Part shown: positions 15,938 to 26,112 of the stretch, in pieces
Numbering within the stretch: the stretch's first letter is position 1
Layout of the letters: each line of letters begins with the position of its first letter
NCBI GenBank assembly: GCA_001429255.1
Contig: LMJI01000001.1
Coordinates: 3,256,266-3,320,265, forward strand
DNA length: 64,000 bases
Reading direction: 5' to 3'
Source of the DNA: Cellulomonas sp. Root930
GTDB taxonomy: Bacteria; Actinomycetota; Actinomycetes; Actinomycetales; Cellulomonadaceae
Made by a program: the position numbers and the translations under genes
The notes under the pieces: generated by a model
Databases searched by the model: none
What the model saw: the letters and a program-made list of their open reading frames with translations, nothing else
What the model was told of the DNA's origin: nothing

Positions 15938-17227
15938 ATGAAGCGCAGGTCCCTTGTCACGATCGTATCGGTGTCGGCGGCGTCAGCCCTGGCACTCTCC
16001 GCCTGCGGACAGGCAGGCCAGGGCGACGACGGCTCCGGTGACGGACCCCAGGAGCTCACCATGTGGACCCACTCGGCGGGCAACCCGGCCGAGCTGGAGG
16101 TCTACAGCAAGATCATCGACGACTTCAACGCGTCGCAGGACACGTACACGGTGGTCGAGGAGTCCTTCCCCCAGGGCGCCTACAACGACGCCATCGTCGC
16201 CGCGGCCGCCGCGGGCGACCTGCCGTGCCTGCTCGACATGGACGGCCCGATCGTCCCCAACTGGGCCTGGGCGGAGTACATCCAGCCGCTCGACCTGCCC
16301 ACCAGCATCACGGACAACCTGCTGCCGACCGCGGTGGGCACCTACCAGGACAAGATCTACGCGGCCGGCTACTGGGACGCGGCGCTGTCGATCTTCGCCC
16401 GCAAGTCGGTGCTCGACGCCAACGGCATCCGGATCCCGACCATCGAGGAGCCGTGGACCGTCGACGAGTTCGACGACGCGCTGGCCACGCTGAAGGCCGC
16501 GGGCTACGAGACGCCGCTGGACATCGGCGCGGAGGACAAGGGCGAGTGGTGGTCGTACGCCTACTCCCCCATGCTCCAGAGCGCGGGCGGCGACCTCATC
16601 GACCGCGACACCATGCTCACGGCGGACGGCGCCCTCAACGGGCCGGAGGCGGTCACCTTCTTCACGTGGTTCCAGGACGCCTTCGCCAACGGCTGGGCCA
16701 GCAACTCCGGCACCATCGGCAACCAGGAGTTCAACGACGACGTCGTCGCGCTCAGCTACACCGGCGTCTGGAACGCGATGGACTCCCTCGAGGCCGCCGG
16801 TGACGACCTGCTGATCCTCCCGCCGCCGGACTTCGGCGACGGCCCGAAGATCGGTGGCGGGTCCTGGCAGTGGGGCATCTCGTCCACCTGCGACGCCGCG
16901 GAGGGTGCGCGCGAGTACCTGGAGTTCAGCTTCCAGGACAAGTACATCGCCGAGTTCAGCGACAAGCAGGTGGTCATCCCCGCGACCGCGGCCGCCGAGG
17001 AGCTCTCCGCCAACTTCGGTGAGGGTGACCCGCTGCGCCCGTTCGTCGAGCTCTCCCAGGAGTTCGCGCTCGCCCGTCCCGCCACGCCGGCCTACCCCGT
17101 CATCTCGAGCACGTTCGAGAAGGCGGCCAAGGACATCATGAGCGGCGCCGACGTGCAGTCGACCCTCGACGGAGCGGTCCAGGAGATCGACACCAACATC
17201 TCGTCCAACGACGGCTACGGCTTCTGA
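15938..17227 (+). CDS. ABC transporter sugar-binding lipoprotein (CUT1 family)
   Basis: 429 aa. Lipoprotein signal with lipobox LSAC, then an extracellular solute-binding protein of the CUT1 type (ELTMWTHSAGNPAELEVY; later YTGVWNAMDSL and GGGSWQWGISS). It captures sugar outside the cell and hands it to the two permeases that follow. Given the LacI regulator and the GH32 enzymes in the same operon, the substrate is probably levan- or inulin-type fructo-oligosaccharide. GAGAGGA lies eight bases before the ATG. No ATPase gene is in the operon; a shared MsiK-type ATPase elsewhere probably powers import, as in many actinobacteria. Confidence 0.9.
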   Translation: MKRRSLVTIVSVSAASALALSACGQAGQGDDGSGDGPQELTMWTHSAGNPAELEVYSKIIDDFNASQDTYTVVEESFPQGAYNDAIVAAAAAGDLPCLLDMDGPIVPNWAWAEYIQPLDLPTSITDNLLPTAVGTYQDKIYAAGYWDAALSIFARKSVLDANGIRIPTIEEPWTVDEFDDALATLKAAGYETPLDIGAEDKGEWWSYAYSPMLQSAGGDLIDRDTMLTADGALNGPEAVTFFTWFQDAFANGWASNSGTIGNQEFNDDVVALSYTGVWNAMDSLEAAGDDLLILPPPDFGDGPKIGGGSWQWGISSTCDAAEGAREYLEFSFQDKYIAEFSDKQVVIPATAAAEELSANFGEGDPLRPFVELSQEFALARPATPAYPVISSTFEKAAKDIMSGADVQSTLDGAVQEIDTNISSNDGYGF

Positions 17228-17242
17228 GCCGTCCTGACCGGC

Positions 17243-17266
17243 GGGGGCAGCACCGCTGCTGCCCCC
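17243..17266 (+). terminator. Intercistronic stem-loop after the binding-protein gene
   Basis: GGGGGCAGCA at 17243-17252 pairs with TGCTGCCCCC at 17257-17266 around the loop CCGC, followed by extra Cs. Placed 15 bases after the stop, it probably stabilises the binding-protein mRNA and lowers permease expression, the usual arrangement in such operons. Confidence 0.65.
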
Positions 17267-17286
17267 CCCCCGATCGGACACGCGCC

Positions 17287-18237
17287 ATGACCTCTTCCAC
17301 CACGTCCGTCGCGCCTCCGCGACCGCCTGACGCCCCCGTTCGGCGGCGTCGAACCTCCGCCGGCGCCCGCGGCGAACGCCGCTCCGGGCTCGCGATGGCC
17401 GCACCGGCTGCCGTCCTGCTCGGCCTGTTCCTCATCGTCCCCGTGCTGCTGGCGTTCGGCCTGTCGTTCACCAACGCACGGCTCATCTCCCCCAACCCGC
17501 CCCGGCTCGTGGGGCTCGACAACTTCGTCCGGGCGTTCACGCAGGACCCCGTCTTCCTGCGGTCGGTGCTCAACACCTTCCTGTTCGCGATCGTCGTCGT
17601 CCCCGTGCAGGCCGGGCTGGGACTGCTCCTCGCGGTGCTGGTCAACCAGAAGCTGCGCGGTGTGACGTTCTTCCGGATCGTCTACTTCATCCCGGTGGTC
17701 ACGTCGATCGTCGTGGTGTCGATCCTCTGGAAGTTCATGTACCAGCCGACCGGGCTGATCAACTCGTTCATCGACACGGTCACCCTCGGGGCGCTGCAGG
17801 GCGCGGACTGGCTGAACAACCCCAGCACCGCGCTGCCGGCGATCATCGTGCTGTCGATCTGGCAGGCCGTCGGCTTCCACATGCTCATCTGGCTGTCGGG
17901 GCTGCAGACCATCCCCGACGAGCTCTACGAGGCCGCCCGCATGGACGGCGCGGACGCCTGGGGCCAGTTCAAGAACGTCACCTGGCCGGGTCTGCGCTCG
18001 ACCATGATCTTCGTCCTGGTCACCATCACGATCGCGGCCCTGGGCCTGTTCGTGCAGATCGACGTGATGACGCAGGGCGGCCCGCAGGACTCGACGACGA
18101 CGATCGTCTACCACGCGGTCCGCAAGGGCTACCGGGAACAGGAGACCGGCTACGGCGCCGCGATCTCGCTCATCTTCTTCGTGCTGGTGCTCCTGATCGC
18201 CCTGGTACAGCGCTTCGTGACCCGAGAGAAGGACTGA
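17287..18237 (+). CDS. Sugar ABC transporter permease (MalF-like)
   Basis: 316 aa, integral membrane protein with about six transmembrane helices, the first near residues 38-60 after a Pro/Arg-rich cytoplasmic start. The permease signature facing the ATPase is present as EAARMDGADAWGQFKNVTWPGL. It forms the channel with the next permease. ATG start, and its stop lies only three bases before the partner gene. Substrate probably fructo-oligosaccharide, by context. Confidence 0.9.
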   Translation: MTSSTTSVAPPRPPDAPVRRRRTSAGARGERRSGLAMAAPAAVLLGLFLIVPVLLAFGLSFTNARLISPNPPRLVGLDNFVRAFTQDPVFLRSVLNTFLFAIVVVPVQAGLGLLLAVLVNQKLRGVTFFRIVYFIPVVTSIVVVSILWKFMYQPTGLINSFIDTVTLGALQGADWLNNPSTALPAIIVLSIWQAVGFHMLIWLSGLQTIPDELYEAARMDGADAWGQFKNVTWPGLRSTMIFVLVTITIAALGLFVQIDVMTQGGPQDSTTTIVYHAVRKGYREQETGYGAAISLIFFVLVLLIALVQRFVTREKD

Positions 18238-18240
18238 GCC

Positions 18241-19155
18241 ATGACCACCGTCACCGTCTCCCGGCTCGACCGGACGGAGCACCAGCAGCGTCGTCGGCGC
18301 CGCATCTTCTCCTACGTCGCGCTGGCGTTCTTCGCCGTCGTCTTCCTCTTCCCGCTCGTGTTCATGTTCGTGTCCAGCCTGAAGCCGGACGCGCAGATCC
18401 TGACCGATGCCCGCTCCCTGGACGCGTTCCTGCCCGTGGGTGACATCAGCCTGGACAACTACCGGGACGTGTTCGACCGGGTGCCGGTCGCCCGGTTCAT
18501 GCTCAACTCCGTGCTGATCACCACGCTGATCGTGCTGCTCGGGCTGGTGGTGAACAGCATGTGCGGGTTCGCGCTGTCCCGGCTGGAGTGGAAGGGCCGC
18601 GGGGCTGTGCTCGCCGTCGTCATCGCGACGCTCATCGTGCCCTTCGAGACCATCGCGATCCCGATGGTCTACTGGGTGTCCAAGCTGCCCACCCTGGTGT
18701 TCGAGGGCGGCGTCCCGAAGTACGACTTCGGCTGGCTGAACACCTACCAGGTGCAGATCATCCCGTTCATCGCGAACGCGTTCTCGATCTTCCTGTTCAC
18801 CCAGTACTTCTCGACGATCCCGAAGTCCCTCGACGAGGCCGCGCGGATCGACGGCGCCGGCTGGTTCACCATCTACCGCAAGATCGTCGTCCCGCTGGCC
18901 GGCCCGGCGTTCGCCACGGTCGCCATCCTCACGTTCCTGCCCGCCTGGAACTCCTACCTGTGGCCGCTGATGGTCGTGCAGGAGGAGAGCCTGCGCCCGG
19001 TCATGGTGGGGATGCAGTACTTCTTCCAGCTGAACCCCGCCTGGGGCGAGGTGATGGCCTACACGACCCTCATCACGCTGCCGGTGCTCATCGTGTTCCT
19101 CTCGTTCCAGCGGGCCTTCGTCAGCAGCGTCGCCGCCAGCGGCGTCAAGGGCTGA
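18241..19155 (+). CDS. Sugar ABC transporter permease (MalG-like)
   Basis: 304 aa, second membrane subunit of the importer. About six helices, with the first at ~20-45 (FSYVALAFFAVVFLFPLVFM) and the conserved EAA loop DEAARIDGAGWFTIYRKIVV. The C-terminal SSVAASGVKG is typical of MalG-type proteins. It pairs with the preceding MalF-like subunit. Followed after 48 bp by the cytoplasmic GH32-like gene, preceded by GAAAGGCAG. Confidence 0.9.
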   Translation: MTTVTVSRLDRTEHQQRRRRRIFSYVALAFFAVVFLFPLVFMFVSSLKPDAQILTDARSLDAFLPVGDISLDNYRDVFDRVPVARFMLNSVLITTLIVLLGLVVNSMCGFALSRLEWKGRGAVLAVVIATLIVPFETIAIPMVYWVSKLPTLVFEGGVPKYDFGWLNTYQVQIIPFIANAFSIFLFTQYFSTIPKSLDEAARIDGAGWFTIYRKIVVPLAGPAFATVAILTFLPAWNSYLWPLMVVQEESLRPVMVGMQYFFQLNPAWGEVMAYTTLITLPVLIVFLSFQRAFVSSVAASGVKG

Positions 19156-19203
19156 CCCCTCGTACCCTCGAACCCCCGCCGGAAAACGGCGTGAAAGGCA
19201 GAC

Positions 19204-20175
19204 ATGTTCACCCTTCCCGAGTCCTGGGTGTGGGACTTCTGGCTCGCCGACGACGGCGACCAGTACCACCTCTTCTTCCTCTACGCGTCGCGGGCGCTGC
19301 ACGAGCCGGACCGTCGTCACTACCGGGCCTCCATCGGGCACGCGGTGTCGTCGGACCTGCAGGACTGGACCCGCGTGACGGACGCGCTGGTGCGCAGCGA
19401 CGCTCCGGCCTTCGACGACCTGGCCACGTGGACCGGCTCGGTCGTGCGGCACCCCGACGGCACGTGGTTCCTCTTCTACACCGGCTCGACACTCACGCCG
19501 GCGGGCAACGTGCAGACGATCGGGTACGCCACGTCGGACGACCTGATGACGTGGGACAAGTCCCCGAGCAACCCCGTGCTGCGCGCCGACGGCGAGTGGT
19601 ACGAGGTGCTGGCGGACGGTCAGTGGCACGACGAGGCGTTCCGCGACCCGTGGGTGTTCGCGGACCCGGACGGCGACGGCTGGCACATGCTCGTCACCGC
19701 CCGCGCACGGACAGGTCCGGCCGACGACCGCGGTGTGGTCGGCCACGCCTGGTCGCCGGACCTGCGCACCTGGGAGCTGCGGCCACCGCTGTCCGAGCCC
19801 GGGCAGGGCTTCGGTCAGCTCGAGGTGATGCAGGTCGAGATCGTCGACGGCACCCCCGTGCTGCTCTTCTCGTGCCTGGCGACGGACATGTCCGCGGCCG
19901 CCGTCGCCACCGGTGCGACGGGAGGCGTGTGGGCCACCCCGGCGGCGAGCCTGCTCGGCCCGTACGACGTGGCCGACTCGCACCAGGCGACCGACGACAC
20001 GCTCTACAGCGGGCGGCTGGTCCGCCGCCGAGCCGACGGCCAGTGGGTCCTGCTGGCCTTCCACCACACCGGAGCCGGCGGCGGCTTCGTCGGCGGCGTC
20101 AGCGACCCACTGCCCGTGAGGTGGGACGGCCGCCGGCTGGAGGTGCTGGACACGGTGCCCACCGACGTGCGGTGA
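19204..20175 (+). CDS. Cytoplasmic GH32-like beta-fructosidase, single-domain
   Basis: 323 aa, no signal peptide, so it should act on imported sugars. It is a five-bladed propeller of the GH32/GH68 clan: nucleophile D11 in WVWDFW, D148 in FRDPW and acid/base E207 in GQLEVMQVE. The C-terminal beta-sandwich of classical GH32 enzymes is absent, and the usual NDPNG and ECPD motifs are altered, so it belongs to a divergent subgroup. It probably splits fructo-oligosaccharides brought in by the adjacent ABC system. Transfructosylation cannot be excluded. Confidence 0.8.
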   Translation: MFTLPESWVWDFWLADDGDQYHLFFLYASRALHEPDRRHYRASIGHAVSSDLQDWTRVTDALVRSDAPAFDDLATWTGSVVRHPDGTWFLFYTGSTLTPAGNVQTIGYATSDDLMTWDKSPSNPVLRADGEWYEVLADGQWHDEAFRDPWVFADPDGDGWHMLVTARARTGPADDRGVVGHAWSPDLRTWELRPPLSEPGQGFGQLEVMQVEIVDGTPVLLFSCLATDMSAAAVATGATGGVWATPAASLLGPYDVADSHQATDDTLYSGRLVRRRADGQWVLLAFHHTGAGGGFVGGVSDPLPVRWDGRRLEVLDTVPTDVR

Positions 20176-20211
20176 CCGGTACCCCGACACGGATCGACGA
20201 GAGGCGAGTCG

Positions 20212-22245
20212 ATGACGACTCACGACCGAGCTCGACGGACACCCGGCCACCACGCGCGGCGGCGAGCAGCGATCGGACTTCTCGCCGCCGTCGTCGCGTG
20301 CGCGGGTGCGGCCGGCCCCCGGCAGGCCGCACCCGCGCAGGCGGCCGACGTGGCTGACACGTACCGGGCTCGGTACCACTTCACGGTGCCGGACCACTGG
20401 AAGAACGACCCGCAGCGACCGGTGGTGATCGACGGCACCACGCACTACTACTACCTGTACAACGCCGACTACGACGACGCCGTCGGCACCGCCTGGCGCC
20501 TGGCGACGACCACCGACAACGTGGTGTTCCACGACCAGGGGGTCGCCGCGCCCAAGGCGACCAACGCCAACTACGACCTGTGGTCCGGGTCGGCCGTGGT
20601 GGACACCGCCGGGACGGCAGGGTTCGGCGCGGGCGCCGTGATCATGCTCGTCACGCAGATGGACCACCCCACGCCGGCGCAGATCCTCGACGCCTCCGGC
20701 CCGCAGGCGCAGTTCCTCTGGTACTCCACCGACGGTGGCCGGAACTTCCGGCCGCACGGCGAGGCACCGGTGATCCCGAACGGGGGTCGCCGGGACTTCC
20801 GCGACCCGAAGATCGTGTGGGACTCCGACCGCGGACGGTGGGTGGCGCTGATCGCCGAGGGCCAGAGGATCGGCTTCTGGACGTCCCCGAACCTGAAGGA
20901 CTGGACGCGGGTCTCGGAGTACGTCAACACCGGCCTGGGGATCCTCGAGTGCCCCGACCTGTTCCAGATCCGGGCGGACGACGGCGCACTTCGCTGGGTC
21001 ATGGGCCTGAGCGGCAACGGCTACCTCACCGACTCCCCGAGCACGTACGCGTACTGGACCGGATCGTTCGACGGCACGAGCTTCGTGCCCGACCAGGCCG
21101 ACCCCCAGTGGCTCGACCACGGGTTCGACTGGTACGGCGCGGTCACCTGGCCCGACCCCGCGAGCGCCCAGCTGGACCGTCGGTTCGCCGTCGGCTGGAT
21201 GAACAGCTGGTCGTACCCGTACACGACCCCGACCTGGGCCGCCGACGGGTTCAACGGCACCGACTCGATCGTGCGCGAGATCCGGCTGGCCCGGACCGGG
21301 AGCGGCTACGCCCTGCTCTCCCAGCCGGTCGCGGCGCTGGACAGCCTGGCGACGTCCGTCACCGAGCTCGGCACGGTCCACGTGGACGGGCACGTGCCGC
21401 TCGACTACCAGGGGGACGCCTACCAGCTGGAGACCGACATCAGCTGGACCGACCTGGAGAACGTCGGGCTGCAGCTGCGCCGGTCCGCCGACGGCCGCCG
21501 GCACGCCGATGTGGGCGTGTTCGGAGACGTCACCTACCTGAATCGTGGCGGGACCGGGAACCCTGACCCGTCCGGCGAGAAGTGGGAGAGCCACGCGCCC
21601 TTCGACCCCGCCGCCGACCGCGTGCACCTGCGCATCCTCGTGGATCGCACGACCATCGAGGTGTTCGTCGACGACGGGCGCTACGTGCACTCCAGCCAGG
21701 TGTTCGCCGAGCCCGCGGACACGGGGATCGCCCTGTACTCCGCCGGGGGCGCCGCCACGTTCTCGAACCTCACGATCACCGCGCTCGACGCCCCCGACCA
21801 GCGTCCCGCGCGCGTGCTCGCCGACTTCGAGGGCTCCGACTGGGGGTCGGGCTGGACCGCGACGGGCAGCTTCGCCGGCGCCGTGCCGACCGCCGGGTCG
21901 CTCCCCGGCCAGGTCGGCCGGCAGGTGCTCGACACGTTCGTCGGTGGGGGCGACCCCGCGACGGGAACGATCACCTCTCCCCCGTTCACGATCGACCGGC
22001 GATACCTGCACCTGCTGCTCGGGGGCGGCGACCACCCGCTGGGCGTGGAGCCGGCGACGTCGGTCAACCTGCTGGTCGACGGCCGGCCGGTGCGGACCGC
22101 GACAGGCCGCGACGAGGGGGCCTTGCGACCTGTCCGCTGGGACCTGGGCGACCTCGCCGGCCGGCAGGCCCAGGTGCAGGTGCTCGACGACGCCACGGGC
22201 GGCTGGGGGCACCTGATGGTGGACCAGATCGTGCTCAGCGACTAG
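20212..22245 (+). CDS. Secreted GH32 levanase with C-terminal accessory domain
   Basis: 677 aa. A long Arg-rich start (ARRTPGHHARRRAA) and hydrophobic stretch to about residue 45 form a signal peptide, possibly Tat-dependent. The GH32 propeller has D66 in WKNDPQ (NDPN is usual), D198 in FRDPK and E246 in ECPDLF, followed by a beta-sandwich with IEVFVDDG. An extra ~135-residue C-terminal part (from about 540: LADFEGSDWGSGWT ... HLMVDQIVLSD) looks like a jelly-roll accessory domain that may bind polysaccharide. Last gene of the LacI operon; it would release oligosaccharides for the importer. The next gene converges three bases away with no terminator between. Confidence 0.88.
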   Translation: MTTHDRARRTPGHHARRRAAIGLLAAVVACAGAAGPRQAAPAQAADVADTYRARYHFTVPDHWKNDPQRPVVIDGTTHYYYLYNADYDDAVGTAWRLATTTDNVVFHDQGVAAPKATNANYDLWSGSAVVDTAGTAGFGAGAVIMLVTQMDHPTPAQILDASGPQAQFLWYSTDGGRNFRPHGEAPVIPNGGRRDFRDPKIVWDSDRGRWVALIAEGQRIGFWTSPNLKDWTRVSEYVNTGLGILECPDLFQIRADDGALRWVMGLSGNGYLTDSPSTYAYWTGSFDGTSFVPDQADPQWLDHGFDWYGAVTWPDPASAQLDRRFAVGWMNSWSYPYTTPTWAADGFNGTDSIVREIRLARTGSGYALLSQPVAALDSLATSVTELGTVHVDGHVPLDYQGDAYQLETDISWTDLENVGLQLRRSADGRRHADVGVFGDVTYLNRGGTGNPDPSGEKWESHAPFDPAADRVHLRILVDRTTIEVFVDDGRYVHSSQVFAEPADTGIALYSAGGAATFSNLTITALDAPDQRPARVLADFEGSDWGSGWTATGSFAGAVPTAGSLPGQVGRQVLDTFVGGGDPATGTITSPPFTIDRRYLHLLLGGGDHPLGVEPATSVNLLVDGRPVRTATGRDEGALRPVRWDLGDLAGRQAQVQVLDDATGGWGHLMVDQIVLSD

Positions 22246-22248
22246 CCG

Positions 22249-23922
22249 TCAGGCGGACTCGGCGCGGCGGTCGAGCGGGTCGAGGACGTCCAGCTCGTCG
22301 CCGGGGCGGGCAGGGGGGTGGTGCTCCGACGGTGCTCCTCCCCGGGCCGCCAGCAGCACCTCCGCCGCGTGGTCCGCCAGCGCGAAGCCGGCCGAGCCGT
22401 ACAGGTGGAACACCGCGTCGGCGCCGTGCCGCTGGAGCTCGGCGACGTCGTCGTCGTACCGCGCGACGGCGGCCACCTTGCCGGTGAAGCCTGCGGCCTG
22501 CAGCCGGGCCAGGGCGATGAGGTTGGCGTTGTGGAACGGCATGGCGAGGACGGCGACCCTGACGCGGCCGGCGCGCTGCACGCGGTTCCAGAACTCGAGG
22601 TCGGTGGCGTCGGCACGCACGACGTCGTAGCCCTCGTCGTCCAGGGCGAGCACCCGGGTCTGGTCGTGCTCGACACCGACGACGGAGAGGCCGTACTCGT
22701 CGCGCAGCCTGGCGTAGGTGGCGGCTCCGACGCGGCCGAGGCCGAGGACGAGGGCGTCGGCCTCGCCGATGTCCACGAGGCGGTCGTCGGGGTGCAACCG
22801 GTCGCTGTCGCGTGCCGGGAGCAGGCGCGAGAGCCGGGAGGCGAGCTCGACGCCACGCCGGTTGACGATCGCGGACAGCCCGAAGCTGAACGCGACGGCG
22901 AGCGAGAAGACCACCACCCACTGGTCGTCGAGCAGGCCCGTGCTCGCTCCGACGGCCACGACGATGATCCCGAACTCGGAGTAGTTGGAGAGCACGAGGC
23001 CGGCCAGGAACGACGTGCGGCGACGCAGCCGCATCAGCCACAGGACCCCCGCGTAGGCAGCGACCTGGAACGGCAGCAGCAGGAGCAGCAGCAGCGCCAG
23101 CCCGATCTCGAACAGGTGCGGCGTGCCGTGCAGCCCGATCTGCACGAAGAACGCGACCAGCATGAGGTCCTTGAACGTCATGAGCGACCGCGACAGCTCG
23201 CCGGCCTGCGGGTGCGACGACAGGAGCACACCGACGACGAGCGCCCCGACGTCCCCGGCGATGCCGACCAGCTCGAACAGCCCGTAGCCGAGCACGACCG
23301 CCACCGCGACGCCGAACAGCGCCTGCAGCTCGCCGTGGCCGACGCGGTCCCAGATCCGGTGCAGCACCCAGCGACCCGGGATCAGCAGGAACAGCAGCAG
23401 GGCCCACGGGCTGGGCGGCTCGCCGCTGGACAGCGACAGGAACACCACCGCGGCGACGTCCTGCATGACCAGCACACCCACGGCGATGCGCCCGTACAGC
23501 GAGGTGGTGTCGGAGCGGTCGTCCAGGACCTTGACGACGAACACCGTCGAGGAGAACGACAGGGCGAACCCGACCAGGGCGAGCGCACCGAACGACTCGT
23601 CGGCGAGGAACCCGAACCCGATCACCGCGAGCAGGCCGAGGAAGCCGAGCGCCATGGCGACGCTGATCCCCAGGTGCACGACGGTGGTCAGCCAGATCTC
23701 GCGGCGCAGCAGCGTGCGGACGTCGAGCTTCAGACCGATGGCGAACAGCAGCAGCACGACCCCGAAGTTCGCGATCGGCTCCAGGTACGGCAGCGTGGGA
23801 GCTCCCCCGGCACCCAGCGCGAACCCGGCCGCGAGGAACCCGACCAGCGGCGGCAGGCGCAGCAGCACCGCGAGCAGCCCGCCGAGCAGCGCGGCGCCGA
23901 GGTACAGGGCAGCAACTGCCAT
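22249..23922 (-). CDS. CPA2-family K+/H+ antiporter with TrkA-N domain (KefB-like)
   Basis: 557 aa. Residues ~1-385 are about 12 membrane helices of the monovalent cation:proton antiporter-2 family, with FSSTVFVVKVLDD and the ion-site helix GVLVMQDVAAVVFL. The C-terminal ~160 residues form a RCK/TrkA-N Rossmann domain (VLGLGRVGAATYARLRDEY; later GVEHDQTR) that binds nucleotide and gates transport. It probably exports K+ in exchange for H+, controlling pH and turgor. ATG with GAGAGGGAA upstream. No ancillary KefG-like gene is adjacent. Convergent with the levanase gene. Confidence 0.9.
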   Translation of the reverse strand: MAVAALYLGAALLGGLLAVLLRLPPLVGFLAAGFALGAGGAPTLPYLEPIANFGVVLLLFAIGLKLDVRTLLRREIWLTTVVHLGISVAMALGFLGLLAVIGFGFLADESFGALALVGFALSFSSTVFVVKVLDDRSDTTSLYGRIAVGVLVMQDVAAVVFLSLSSGEPPSPWALLLFLLIPGRWVLHRIWDRVGHGELQALFGVAVAVVLGYGLFELVGIAGDVGALVVGVLLSSHPQAGELSRSLMTFKDLMLVAFFVQIGLHGTPHLFEIGLALLLLLLLPFQVAAYAGVLWLMRLRRRTSFLAGLVLSNYSEFGIIVVAVGASTGLLDDQWVVVFSLAVAFSFGLSAIVNRRGVELASRLSRLLPARDSDRLHPDDRLVDIGEADALVLGLGRVGAATYARLRDEYGLSVVGVEHDQTRVLALDDEGYDVVRADATDLEFWNRVQRAGRVRVAVLAMPFHNANLIALARLQAAGFTGKVAAVARYDDDVAELQRHGADAVFHLYGSAGFALADHAAEVLLAARGGAPSEHHPPARPGDELDVLDPLDRRAESA

Positions 23923-24000
23923 GAGTTCCCTCTCGCGCCGGCGGTGGGTGGTGAGTCCCTATCTTGCCCGCTCGGCCGGGCGCGCTCGTCCGGCGACCGC

Positions 24001-26034
24001 TCAGGAGAGCAGGCGCGCGAGGTCCTCCGGGTGCGTCGTCGGCCGGTCGCACACGAACCCCCGGCACACGTACGCGGCCGGGACACCTCCGACGAGGGGC
24101 CGGTCGTGCAGGAGCGGCGGGCCGTCGCCGAGCCCGCCGGGGTCCCCGACCGCGACCACCAGGCCAGGTGCGGTCGACGCCAGCGCGCGGTGGTGCAGCG
24201 CCACCGTGCGCGGGTCGTCACGGGGGCCGACGACGGCCGCCTCCCGGGGACCGTCGAGGACGGCCTCCACCACGGCCAGCGCCGAGCCCGCCGCTCGGGG
24301 GTACCGGGTGGCGAGAGACAAGGGGCCCCGCAGCGCGCTCAGCGCAGCCTCCCGGTGCCGGAGGGATCCGGTCAGTGCGGCGTAGGTGAGCAGGGCGCCC
24401 GCCGCGCTCGACTGGCCCGAGGGCGTCGGGCCGTCGGCCGGGTCCTGCGGGCGGCCGATCCGGGCGACGACGGCGTCCGTCTCGTCCTGCGCGGTGTCGT
24501 GGAACCCACCGGCCGGCGCCGCGAAGTGCCGGAGCACGGTGTCCAGCAGGCGGCCCGCAACCTCGAACCACCGGGAGTCGCCGGTGACCGCCGCGAGGGC
24601 GAGCAGGCCCTCGGCGAGGTTGCCGTAGTCCTCGAGCACCCCGGGCGCGTCGCCGGGCGCACCGTCTCGCGACGCGCGCACCACCCGGGTCGAGCCGTCC
24701 GCGGACCGCCGGAGGTGCGTGGCGACGACGAGATCGGCTGCCCGGACGGCCGCGTCGAGGAGCTCGGGACGGTCGAGCAGCACGGCCGACTCCGCGAGGG
24801 CCGCGACGGCCAGGCCGTTCCACCCGGTCACCACCTTGTCGTCCCGAGCGGGCCACGGCCGCCGTGCGCGCGCCAGCCGGAGCTGCTCGCGCACCCTGGC
24901 GAGGCGTGCCTCGTCGCCCGCGTCGCTGCGCCGCTGGAGCACCGACGTCCCGTGCTCGAACGTGCCGTCCTCCGTCACCCCGAACATGCCGGCCACCCAC
25001 GCCCCGTCCTCCGCGCCGAGGACGTCGCGCAGCTGCTCGGGCGTCCAGGCGTAGAACGCGCCCTCCCGCCCCTCACTGTCCGCGTCGAGCGACGAGGCGA
25101 AGCCGCCCTCGGGGGTGGCCAGCTCCTCGACCATCCAGGTCGCGGTCTCGGAGGCGACGCGACGCATCAGCGGCGCGTCCGTCGTGCGCCAGGCGTGCAG
25201 GTACACCCGCAGCAGGAGGGCGTTGTCGTAGAGCATCTTCTCGAAGTGCGGCACGGTCCAGGTCGGGTCCACCGCGTACCGCGCGAAGCCACCCGCGAGC
25301 TGGTCGTACATGCCCCCACGCGCCATCGCGTCGAGCGTCCGGACCGCCATGTCGAGCGCTCCCGGATCACCGGTCCGCGCGTGATGACGCAGCAGCCACT
25401 CGAGCACCATCGACGGCGGGAACTTGGGCGCGCCACCGAAGCCGCCGCGCGCGGCGTCGAACGTCGTCGCGATGCCGGCCAGAGCCGCCTCGACCAGGTC
25501 GTCGTCGGAACCCTCCGCCGCCCGACCCGCCGTGGGCCGCCCGGCGAGGGCCTCGACGACCGCCCCGGCGGTGGACAGCACCTCCTCCCGGCGCGCCGAC
25601 CACGCCGCCGCGACGGCGGCGAGCACCTCGGAGAACGACGCCATCTGCTGCACCCGACGCGGGGGGAAGTACGTGCCGCAGAAGAACGGCTCCCCCGACG
25701 GCGTGGTGAACGCGGTCATCGGCCAGCCACCCGAGCCCGTCATCGCCTGCGTGGCCGCCATGTAGACCGCGTCGACGTCGGGCCGCTCCTCGCGGTCCAC
25801 CTTCACGCACACGAAGTGCTCGTTCAGGAAGGCGGCGACCCCCGGGTCCTCGAACGACTCGTGAGCCATGACGTGGCACCAGTGGCACGCGGCGTAGCCG
25901 ACCGAGACGAGCACGGGGACGTCCCGCGTGACCGCTTCGGCGAACGCCGCGTCACCCCACTCCTGCCAGTCCACCGGGTTGTCGGCGTGCTGCAGGAGGT
26001 AGGGGCTCGTCGCGTTCACCAGACGGTTGGGCAC
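24001..26034 (-). CDS. YyaL/spermatogenesis-associated protein 20-like (DUF255) protein
   Basis: 677 aa. It starts with the family signature [21 protein letters not shown], a thioredoxin-like domain with C50-H-W-C53, and continues into an (alpha/alpha)6-barrel resembling N-acylglucosamine epimerases and glycoside hydrolases ([35 protein letters not shown]). Molecular function of this widely conserved family is not settled; redox or sugar-binding roles are proposed. No signal peptide. GTG start chosen because it places the signature at residue 3; a GGGAGG lies unusually close, one base before. Length is typical (~650-690 aa). Confidence 0.88.
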   Translation of the reverse strand: MPNRLVNATSPYLLQHADNPVDWQEWGDAAFAEAVTRDVPVLVSVGYAACHWCHVMAHESFEDPGVAAFLNEHFVCVKVDREERPDVDAVYMAATQAMTGSGGWPMTAFTTPSGEPFFCGTYFPPRRVQQMASFSEVLAAVAAAWSARREEVLSTAGAVVEALAGRPTAGRAAEGSDDDLVEAALAGIATTFDAARGGFGGAPKFPPSMVLEWLLRHHARTGDPGALDMAVRTLDAMARGGMYDQLAGGFARYAVDPTWTVPHFEKMLYDNALLLRVYLHAWRTTDAPLMRRVASETATWMVEELATPEGGFASSLDADSEGREGAFYAWTPEQLRDVLGAEDGAWVAGMFGVTEDGTFEHGTSVLQRRSDAGDEARLARVREQLRLARARRPWPARDDKVVTGWNGLAVAALAESAVLLDRPELLDAAVRAADLVVATHLRRSADGSTRVVRASRDGAPGDAPGVLEDYGNLAEGLLALAAVTGDSRWFEVAGRLLDTVLRHFAAPAGGFHDTAQDETDAVVARIGRPQDPADGPTPSGQSSAAGALLTYAALTGSLRHREAALSALRGPLSLATRYPRAAGSALAVVEAVLDGPREAAVVGPRDDPRTVALHHRALASTAPGLVVAVGDPGGLGDGPPLLHDRPLVGGVPAAYVCRGFVCDRPTTHPEDLARLLS

Positions 26035-26112
26035 GCCTCCCAGGTTCCGCCACTGCCCGCCCCGGCGCGACCTCGGCTCGCCCACCACGGCACGCGGCGG
26101 GAGACTCGCAGG

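Noticed and set aside
17215..22212. A minus-strand open frame of about 1,665 codons opposite the fructan operon
   Set aside because: It is the antisense of clear ABC and GH32 genes, is full of Arg/His/Asp/Val low complexity and has no domain; long antisense frames are expected at this G+C content.
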